A stretch of DNA of 64,000 nucleotides from Warburgia ugandensis (lineage: Eukaryota; Streptophyta; Magnoliopsida; Canellales; Canellaceae): the NCBI GenBank assembly GCA_035236585.1, contig CP141131.1:17583103-17647102 (forward strand), read 5' to 3'. The notes beneath the pieces are model-generated. The model was not told where the DNA came from. It did no database searches and saw nothing but the letters and a program-made list of their open reading frames with translations. Shown in pieces: positions 55,941 to 64,000 of the stretch. The translations under genes were made by a program, and so were the position numbers. The first letter of the stretch is position 1. Each line of letters begins with the position of its first letter.

Positions 55941-58734
55941 AGTCTGGGGTGTTAGACTCTAGAGCATCGTTCCATGCTACTTCACATAATGGACTCTTTG
56001 AGAGGTATGTCCCTGAAAACCTTGGAAAGGTATCCCTTGGTGATGACCAACCTTGTGCTATTGTTAGTAAAGGTATTGTGAAGATTAAGTTGAATGGGTC
56101 TATATGGGAGCTGAAGAATGTCAGGCATATTCCCAACCTAAGAAAGAACTTAATCGCAGTAGGGCAGTTGACTAGTGAAGGCTACACCATGATCTTTCCT
56201 GGTGATGATTGGAAGATTTCAAAGGGTGCAATGATGATTGCTCGGGATAAGAAAAGAGGTACTCTTTATATGACAACAGGGGAGTGCTTTTCTATTGCAG
56301 TTGCAACAAGAAATGAAAATCCCAATCAATGGCACTAGAGGCTCGGCCACATGATTGAGAAAGGGATGAAGATTATGCACTTGAAGGGGAAACTTCCAGG
56401 TCTACAGTCAGTAGAGATTGACAAGTGTGAAGATCGCATACTTGGAAAGCAGTAGAGGGTCAGCTTTCAGACAAGTGGCAGAACCCCAAAGAATGAGAGG
56501 CTAGAACTTGCTCACTGTGATGTTTGGGAACCAACGATTATCTCATCCATTGGTGGAAAACACTACTTTATGACTTTCATTGATGATCACTCTAGAAAGG
56601 TATGAATTTACTTTTTAAAGCATAAGTCTGAAGTGTTTGACGCTTTCAAGAGATGGAAAGCTATGGTTGAAAATGAGACAGGTCTGAAGATCAAAAAGCT
56701 CAGAATCGACAATGGTGGCGAATATGAAGACACTAGATTCAAGAAGTTCTGCTATGAGCACAAGATCAAAATGGAGAGAACAGTGCCGGGTACGCCTCAA
56801 CACAATGGTGTAGCTGAGCATATGAACTAAACGTTGACAGAAAAAGCTAGAAGCATTCGTATACAATCAGGTCTACAGAAAGCAATTTTGGGCTGAAGCA
56901 GTCAACACAACAGCTTACTTGATCAATCGAGGCCTATCGATTCCATCAGAATACAAAATACCAAAGGGGGTATGGAGAGAAAAAGAGGTAAAACTCTCAC
57001 ATCTAAGAGTTTTTGGCTATTTAGCATACGTGCATATCAATGATCAAGGTAGAAATAAGCTTGATCCCAAATCTATGAAATACACCTTCATCGGCTATGG
57101 CGAGGATGAGTTTGGCTGCCACATTTGGGATGAAGAAAATAAGAAGGTGATTCGCAGCAAAGATGTGATCTTCAACGAAAAGGTGATGTATAAAGAAAGG
57201 AATATCACATATCACAGCGACTCAGTAGAGAGTGATTTTGAATATGTGGGCATTGATGATATTCCAGAATCTCCAACAATAAAAGATAATCCTATGGAGT
57301 CCCATTCAGAAGAGCCTGTGGCACAATGCAGTACTCAAGAGAACAATGCACTGCAATCACCTGCTACATCCCCACAACCTAGGAGATCAGAACGGCCTCA
57401 TGTACCTAACAGAGAGTACATGAACAATGTACCACAATCACTTGCTACAGCTCCACAACTTAGAAAATTAGAACAGCCTCATGTACCCAATAGAAAGTAC
57501 ATGAATTATCTGCTTCTTTCAGATTGAGGAGAACTTAAGTACTATGATGAAGCATGTAAGGTAGATGATGCTAGCCAATGGGAGCTAGCCATGACAGACA
57601 AGATGAAGTCTCTCACCTCCAACTAGACTTGGGACTTAATCGAGTTACCTAAGGGAAAGAATGCACTTTACAACAAGTGAGTGTGCATAACCGAAAAGGA
57701 GAATGATGGTTCAAAGAGGCACAAAGCTCGTCTAATAGCCAAAGGATTCCAACAAAAAGAAGGAATTGACTACACAGACATTTTTTCTCTAGTTGTGAAG
57801 CTTACAACCATCATATCGGTGCCGAGTATAGTTGCCGCATAAAATCTTCATCTAGAGCAGCTGGATGTAAAGACTACATTTCTTCACGATGACTTAAAAG
57901 AAGAAATATACATGTACCAACCTGAAGGATTCTCAGTAGAAGGCAAAGAGGATCATGTTTGTTGATTAAAGAAAAGCTTGTATGGGTTAAAAAAAGCTCC
58001 AAGGCAGTGGTATAGAATGTTCGATCAATTCATGCACAAGAACAATTTTTAGAGGTGCAATGCTTATCATTGTTGCTATGTCAAGAGGTGCAAGTCCAAT
58101 TATATCATACTGCTCCTTTATGTTGATAACATGTTAGTTGCAAGCTCTGATATGGACGAGATAAAAAATTTGAAGCAACAATTGTCGAAGGAATTTGAAA
58201 TGAAAGACTTAGGCCTGCAAATCAGATTCTTGGGATGAGGATCACCAGTATATCAATTGTGTTTTGTAGAGATTCTCCATGGATAGAGCCAAGCCAGTGT
58301 CCTTACCCTTGGCAAATCATTTTCGTCTATCCAAGGAACAGTCTCCCAAACACAAATGATGAGAGAAACTTCATGGCTAAGTTTCCTTATGCCTCGGCCA
58401 TTGAAAATCTCATGTATGCCATGGTTTGCACCAGGCCAAACATTGGGCAAGCAATGGGAGTTGTCAGCAGATTCATGTCAAATCTAGGGATGTCTCACTA
58501 GGAAGCAGTGAGGTGGATTTTACGATACTTACAAGGTATAGTTGACAAGTGCTTAACATATGACAAATCAGATTTGAAGATTCAAGGTTTTGTAGATGCT
58601 GATTTTGCCGGTGATCTTAATCACAAAAGAAACACCACTGGTTATGTATTTACAATTGGTACAATAGTAGTTAGTTGGATATCGCAAGTACAGAAGATTG
58701 TTACTCAATCCACTATAGAAGTTGAGTATGTAGC
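55941..58734 (+). pseudogene. pol of copia element 2, part 1 (protease to RNase H start)
   Basis: Protease motif reads DSRASFHAT (55952 on), G replaced by R in the active site D-S-G-A. GAG-pre-integrase is open to 56338. Integrase shows IDDHSRKV, RIDNGGEYED and GTPQHNGVAEHMN (56575-56828), then a stop. After a variable linker RT begins near 57540, with [42 protein letters not shown]; catalytic YVDD reads YVDN (58121-58132). RNase H starts near 58590 (VDADFAGDLNHKRNTTGY, STIEVEYVA) and is cut at 58734 by the nested LTR. Confidence 0.9.
57342..57503 (+). repeat. 81-bp tandem duplication in the integrase-RT linker
   Basis: Units 57342-57422 and 57423-57503 each encode 27 residues of the form N-N-x-x-Q-S-x-A-T-x-P-Q...PHVPNR-x-YM. 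The duplication keeps the frame. Units have diverged at several positions. Confidence 0.88.
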
Positions 58735-60815
58735 TGTAATGCCTCAAATTTTGGAGATATTTTGTAAAAGTGGTTAATTTTGAAAATTAATATATGTTTT
58801 AGATGTTTAATATTAATAAAAATATGAAATAAAGGAATTTGTAATAAAAATTAGTACTATTAGATTCTACACTCAAAATGGAATCCAACGCCTCAAAGAA
58901 CATTGAAAACAGAGTTCATATGAAAAAGTTATAAGCATTTGAAGATGAAGGGTATATAGATAATTTGAGTGTAAAAGAACTGGGACCTGAAAACACAGGG
59001 ACCCGTTTTACTAACAGCACCCCCAGGTCATCCCCTACCTCCAGCATCGACCTCAACCAGGCGGTGCACAGCACTGCCTTTCACCCTTTTTAAAAAGCCC
59101 ATCCCCCTGTTCCCCAATCATCTTCTTCTCCTCTTAATCTGGCTGTTTCAAGCTAGGGTTCTGTCCGTTAATCTAGAAATCTAAATAGTGATCTATAAAT
59201 GGATAGAAAATGATATTTGAATCCTTGTTGTCAAACAATATACAGGGTTTTACAAAGGTGACTCAAGGTTGAGTAAGGAAAAGATACGATCTAAATGACG
59301 ACGATTGAGGTAGGTAGTCTGATACTGCTATGTTTTTATGCATTTCCAAATACACTTGATTTGTAGGTAGTCTAGTACTACTAAGTCTTTAAGTGCATCT
59401 TAAACTCTGTCTTGCCTTTATTATCATTTTTAGCATGCTTTTGAGATATAATGTTCTTATACGAGTATGCAAAAATGTCTTCAGGTTTTATAGCTTTGAA
59501 TGCGATACTAGCATGAATAGATTTTATGCATTGCTTGCATGTTTTGAAAAAAAATTGCATTTGGATTATTTGGATTATTGCCTATCCTCGAGGGTTGCCA
59601 AAAGATGCTAGTTAGGCAATTGTGAGGGTCAGGTAGTGTGAGGGAACCAAAGAGGACATTGAGAATGATTGCATAAATTGCATGATTTGCGATTAATGAG
59701 ATTTGGATTAATTATATATGCTTTTTAGGCTATTGAGCCTGGTGAGCACTATGCTAAGAGGTTGTTATGTACGGGGTTGGCCTCCTGGCCTCTACCACCA
59801 AAGGGTGGATAGTATCACTGCCAAAAAGGCATTGTCCCTTCCCTGACTACTGCTGTGATAAACAGGGACGACCACTGGAGGTGTTCACAGCACCCTTTCA
59901 AGGACATCCATAGTCGTCATGGAGGTTATGGTAGATTCCAGCTGTATGCTGACGTGAACATAGTGACCCTATGATTTTAGTGTGATTGATATGCTTATAG
60001 CATTGAGATGGTCGTATACAAGTACTCGTGACCAATTGGTGTGACGTGTACGCCGAGAGACTCATGTGCATGATACTATCATCTGTTTGAACGATGAGTA
60101 TTTTAAGAATTTCATGATTATTATGTTTTACTTGTTGGTTTGATGGGTTTGTCAAGATATTATTACTTGGATCTATGATCTATGTTATGATTTTAGTCAT
60201 ATATTTAGATGACGTGATTTGCATACGGATTCCATTATTGAAATTGCATCAATAAGTTTACATTTTATGCATACATACATATGCATGTATACACAAAATG
60301 AATCACTGATGTTTTACATAAAAAGCTCTTGGAATCATGCATGTTGCCTACTGTGTTTTCAAAATAGTAGTATCAGATCACCTACTGGGTATGAAAAATA
60401 CTCACCCAAATATATTATTTTTACAAATTAGCCCAAAAACGCCAAAAAGGATTAGAAGAAACCTAGGACATGTTGGTGTCACAATCAAGTGAAAAAAGAA
60501 GAAGAAGAAGAAAAGAGACACATATGAATGTAAGTAGACTCTTTACCTTTTGGACATGTATCTGTAATGATTATAGTTGGACTGTGCGCTGTGACTGGAT
60601 AGACCTGGGAAGACATTTATGGTTTTCTTCATTTTTCAGAATTTCTTTATTCATATAGAAAGCAAATGACACTCGGGGTTTTCAAAATGAGTTTAAAACA
60701 AAGACGTTTCCACTGCATTGCATTGTTTTCCAAAAATGTTTTCAAATAGGGATCGATCTTGCTCTAGGATTTAGTTATGTATTTAAAAATGCATGTGAAA
60801 ACCCTAGTCATCACA
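58735..60815 (+). repeat. Long solo LTR, copy 4, nested in copia element 2
   Basis: 2081 bp from TGTAATGCCTCAAATTTTGG to AGTCATCACA, flanked by the perfect 5-bp duplication GTAGC (58730-58734 and 60816-60820). Removing it with one GTAGC rejoins the host RNase H as EYVAIT...ASK. Three blocks (58858-58945, 59735-59975, 60368-60410) match LTR copy 1 in order. The frames inside (for example 59393-59611) are not considered genes. Confidence 0.9.
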
Positions 60816-60820
60816 GTAGC

Positions 60821-61185
60821 TATAACATAAGCTAGTAAGAAAATGATACGGTTCAAGGTTTGTTAATTGAGCTGGGATTCAAACAAGAGAAAAATGTCAT
60901 TTACAGTGACAGTCAGAGTACAATTCATCTTGCAAAGAACTCTACATATCATGCCAGAACTAAGCATATTAGTGTTCGCTCTCACTTCATCAGATCTCTG
61001 TTGGAGGATGAAGTCTTAGCACTTAAAAAGATCACAGGCAGTAAGAATCTTGTAGGTATGTTAACAAAGACGGTGACTATCGACAAACTGAAGCTATGTT
61101 CAACTTCAATTGGCCTGCAAGAATGATGACACCAGAAAGAGTTGCTGTAGTGATCGCGGTGTGAAGACAGATTGAAATCAGTCTT
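60821..61185 (+). pseudogene. pol of copia element 2, part 2 (RNase H end)
   Basis: RNase H continues after the nested LTR: LLIELGFKQEKN, YSDSQSTIHLAKN, YHARTKHISVRSHFIR and the tail LVGMLTKTVTIDKLKLC, ending TGA near 61124-61126. A 1-base deletion lies just before LLIELG. The polypurine tract AGTGGGAGAT precedes the 3' LTR. Confidence 0.88.
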
Positions 61186-61197
61186 CAAGTGGGAGAT

Positions 61198-61651
61198 TGT
61201 TGGTCAATAAGAGTGGGTAGAGGAGACAACATTTCAAATGAGGTGGGCTGACCAAACTTTTCTCCTTTCTTCATTGACAGTGCCTAACTTAGGCTGGATT
61301 GTCAAAAGGAGGTGTCTAATTCCACCAACCCATATGAACCTAATCTTTACCAACCACACTTTTTGGGGCTTATAAATAAGACCCCCTCTTCTCATTTGTG
61401 ATTATCCAAAGGCAGTAGAGTACAACTACAGAGATAAATAGAAAGAGCTCAGTTTAGAACTTGAGAGCATCGATAGAAGAATTGTGAGAAAGAGATACCG
61501 TGTGTGAGAAAAGAGACAGTAGCCTCCTCCATTGTAACTTATCAATCTCATAGTAAAGAAGCTGCAGTAGCCCGTGGACATAGACAAGTTTATGTTGAAC
61601 CACATAAAACTTTGGTGTTCTCTACATGTGTGTGATCATTTTACTCCAACA
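61198..61651 (+). repeat. 3' LTR of copia element 2
   Basis: 454 bp from TGTTGGTCAATAAGAG to TTTTACTCCAACA. Compared with the 5' LTR it has a deletion near 61250 and scattered substitutions. Confidence 0.93.
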
Positions 61652-61656
61652 GCTGA

Positions 61657-63473
61657 ATCGTTTGTATCATTGACTGTAATATTACTAAATCTATTCCATC
61701 AATTTCTCATTTGCTACCGGCAACAAATTGGTTCTTGTCAGTATACGGTGCAAGTAAATCCGGTGTTGTTGTCGTGGTTATTTTAAATTGGATGTACCCT
61801 TTTGTGTAGCTTTTACATCCCAATCTTTTTCTACATTTCAGATGTTTGAATCTGTTGAGTTACTAATTCCTAATGAGGACCTACAGGCTTTAATATCCGG
61901 GATGATGCATTGAAGCATACTTGTAGATTGATCCTTAAGTTTTCACATACCTAATTGCTGGTCCTTTATTCGCTTGCAGAATATCTTTCATTTTTCTCCT
62001 GTTTTGGGTTTAAGCAGAAATAAATGTATTCCCATTTAATAGAGCAGCTGTGAGCATGTTTGGGAAACTGGTTTTATTTGTTTTTCTTGAATTTTTAGCA
62101 AAAAACCAACATGCACTGATAGTTCTTTGCTGTGACATAGAAAAAAATTTCATGTCAGTCTTATCAGGAGTCATTAATGCTCTTACCAATCTCGAACCCC
62201 ATGAAAGTCATGTGCTTGAATGCTTTTTCAGACAACTGAGGTAAGGGTTAATTAAAGGATCGATATGAGCTTTGGTTCTGTGGCTCAGTATTGATGTACC
62301 AGTTGAGGTATGCTTCGCCATGGGTACGCATTCTTACGGTTAACTCCTCATTGGATATTGGCAATCAACCCCTTGGGGAACCGCTTGTGGCACTCGCTCA
62401 TGATGAGGGTGCTCATAACGAGTATTATGCCTGCTGGAAGGTCTACTTCAAATTTTGAGCCCATGTAGCGTTGATCATCATGCACCAACATGCCGGGGAA
62501 ATTTTGGGCGTTTCTCCTCATATTCCATGGGCATGAAATCACCTGCGGACATGGGTGGCAGAGTGGTAGGCATATATTCCGGAGAAGTCGGTGTGTATTT
62601 GGGAGAGGCTGGCATGTAGTATGGAGAAGTAGGTGTATACTCCAGAGAAAAGGATGAAGATGAAGAGATATGCCTGTTCAAGTCAAACTATGAGCCTGTG
62701 GAGTCTCAGAAGTATAACCTCTAAAGAAGATCCTGAAGAACTAGATGGGGAGGGCCATCTACAGGAGTTTTCCTTTGGTTTCATCTTTGAAATGATTTGT
62801 CAGTCGTCGCCAACATCTGCTGCTGCAGCTAGACTGAGAACAGGGGGCCTAACTGAGGTGTTTTTGGTGCAGGATCAACAGCCATAAAATCATGGAGACC
62901 CTCATACATCAATCCCTCTCTTCTTTCACTTTCCCATTCAGATATTGTATCCGAATATTGCTTAATAGGTTTCCGCTACATGCTACTGGACCTTTCCGAG
63001 TTGGCTAGAACTTCAAGCATCTGTGCTCACCACCATGCATGTCTTGCAGCATTCTGCTTCTTCCTTTCAGCTAGTCCTTTGAGGAATTTATTTCTAGCAA
63101 TGATCTAGGGAGATTGCCAATTGAAATTTGGAGCTTCTTCTTCTGACTTGTAGTCCTAGCTTAACTCTAAATCCTCTATTGAGCTCATGATGTCATAGAG
63201 GGTAGGCCAGGAGCTATTCATATTACAGTCTCTCTCCCAGTTAAACTGGTTAGCTAGGGTGAGCGTTAGGAGTTAACTAATTAAGGGGTACACATATGTA
63301 TCACTACCCAATTAGAAATATGTAATTAGCTTCATTGGTAATATAAGTAATCTCACAACCCCAGCACCCCTTCTAAAGGAGGGACTACACATGGAATCTA
63401 ACAATTCGGGTAAAACATTGCAAGACTGGATTGTCTTTTCTTTCGGGCATTTAGGGTTCTTGTAATTGGCTAT
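61657..63473. other. Unassigned region right of copia element 2
   Basis: Mixed-composition sequence. 62050-62244 plus is an open frame ending in a donor-like GAG|GTAAG, and 61853 follows an acceptor-like TTTCTACATTTCAG, so exon remnants are possible but no product is recognised. The CTD-like stretch on the minus strand is listed separately. Confidence 0.35.
62478..62681 (-). pseudogene. Short frame with RNA polymerase II CTD-like heptads
   Basis: The minus-strand frame of 67 codons contains four consecutive heptads of the pattern Y-x-P-x-S-P-x: YTPTSPY, YMPASPK, YTPTSPE, YMPTT. The consensus of the largest subunit of RNA polymerase II is YSPTSPS, so a decayed fragment of that gene's 3' end is one reading. 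The residues on either side match nothing I know, and the flanks carry stops in this frame. Low-complexity coincidence cannot be excluded. Confidence 0.3.
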
Positions 63474-63494
63474 TTTACATTACGAGTCCGAGAA

Positions 63495-63670
63495 GGGGAG
63501 CCTTGGAGCAACTGTAAAAGTTGTCGTCATGTGATCTTGAGGTTACATGTTCAAGGCGTGAAAACAGCCTCTTGCAAAATACAAGGTAAGGTTGTGTACT
63601 TTGGGCCTTTGTTGTCTGCCCCTTCCCTAGACCCCGCATAGGTGGGAGCTTCGTGCACTGGGCCTGTCCC
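63495..63670 (+). mobile_element. Au-type SINE, full length
   Basis: Runs from GGGGAGCCTTGGAGCAACTG with a B-box-like GTTACATGTTCAAGG to GGGAGCTTCGTGCACTGGGC. Flanked by TTTACATTACGAGTCCGAG (63474-63492) and TTTACATTACAAGTCTGAA (63671-63689), a 19-bp target duplication with three mismatches. Confidence 0.85.
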
Positions 63671-63786
63671 TTTACATTACAAGTCTGAAAAGTAAAGTTA
63701 CTCGTATCTCCTAACTTCTCTTGGTAAATTTTCCAGCACTAAAATCCTCATGTTTTAAGCATTATGAGAATATTTCTCTTATTTGT

Positions 63787-63961
63787 AGGTAGGCCGGGTG
63801 CACAAAGCTCCGCCATATGTAGGGTCTAAGGAAGGGTGGACATAAGGGTGAATAGTATGCAGCCTTTGCATTTTGCAAGAAGTTATTTCCACGCCTTGAA
63901 CCTATGATCTCAAGATCACACGACGACAACTCTACTGTCGCACCAAGGCTCCCCTTCTATC
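63787..63961 (-). mobile_element. Au-type SINE, full length, opposite orientation
   Basis: Minus-strand copy from CCAAGGCTCCCC (63943-63954) back to GCCGGGTGCACAAAGCTCC (63793 on). Flanked by the perfect 13-bp duplication TTCTCTTATTTGT (63774-63786 and 63962-63974). Its 3' end faces the 3' end of the copy at 63495-63670. Confidence 0.83.
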
Positions 63962-64000
63962 TTCTCTTATTTGTGGAAGTGCTAAAAAAAAGAAAAGTAA

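Larger units (their letters stand above)
54516..61651 (+). mobile_element. Ty1-copia retrotransposon 2, with nested solo LTR
   Basis: LTRs 54516-54992 and 61198-61651, primer site 54995-55006, polypurine tract 61186-61197, and a perfect target duplication GCTGA (54511-54515 and 61652-61656). gag, protease, integrase, RT and RNase H appear in Ty1-copia order. Without the solo LTR at 58735-60815 and its 5-bp repeat the element is about 5.05 kb, a normal copia size. Stops and frameshifts in every domain make it non-autonomous. Confidence 0.94.

Noticed and set aside
55949..56338. 129-codon frame considered as a stand-alone gene
   Set aside because: It is the protease to pre-integrase part of the copia element, with the active site changed to DSRA.

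Overview
The window is nuclear DNA of a flowering plant. The evidence is one spliced plant gene with a four-exon 1-aminocyclopropane-1-carboxylate synthase (ACS) structure, a decayed second copy of that gene, an insertion of plastid DNA, and dense retrotransposon debris (Ty1-copia, long solo LTRs, LINEs, tRNA-derived SINEs). The sequence does not fix the species. All homology calls were made by eye from translated motifs; no database search was run.

Layout. 1-1685: plastid DNA (accD 3' end, psaI, 5' part of ycf4) joined to nuclear sequence. 2160-2780: RTE-type LINE fragment, minus strand. 2.8-7.6 kb: mostly unassigned, with a (CT)32 microsatellite. 7.6-11.5 kb: apparently functional ACS gene with promoter and 3' flank (CDS 8561-11302, four exons, 473 aa). 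12.7-17.5 kb: decayed Ty1-copia element with both LTRs. 17.7-21.9 kb: LINE fragment split by a 2.6-kb A-rich insertion. 22.3-23.5 kb: another copia remnant. 26.2-29.3 kb: first of four related long LTRs lacking any internal region, abutting a compound (AG)(TG) microsatellite. 29.3-35.0 kb: AT-rich, no gene recognised. 35.0-37.7 kb: second long solo LTR. 38.1-39.3 kb: LINE fragment. 40.3-48.6 kb: a second ACS locus, now a pseudogene, with a 2.85-kb solo LTR inside exon 3. 50.4-53.2 kb: small inverted repeat, then copia and LINE remnants on the minus strand. 54.5-61.65 kb: Ty1-copia element with a perfect target-site duplication (GCTGA) and a 2.1-kb solo LTR nested in its RNase H domain. 61.7-64 kb: unassigned sequence with a short RNA-polymerase-II-CTD-like heptad stretch, and two SINEs in opposite orientation at the end.

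How it fits together. The only convincing functional nuclear gene is the ACS at 8.56 kb (ethylene biosynthesis). The 41-48 kb locus is a same-strand duplicate including promoter and 3' flank: exons 2 and 3 keep exactly the same lengths (132 and 161 nt), but exon 1 has lost its start codon and carries a frameshift and a stop, exon 4 carries several indels, one of them just before the catalytic lysine, and a retrotransposon has split exon 3. The rest records successive transposon insertions, several with target-site duplications readable to the base. I found no undescribed defence, toxin or regulatory system. The most interesting structures are the ACS duplicate, the set of solo LTRs, and the exactly resolvable nested insertions.
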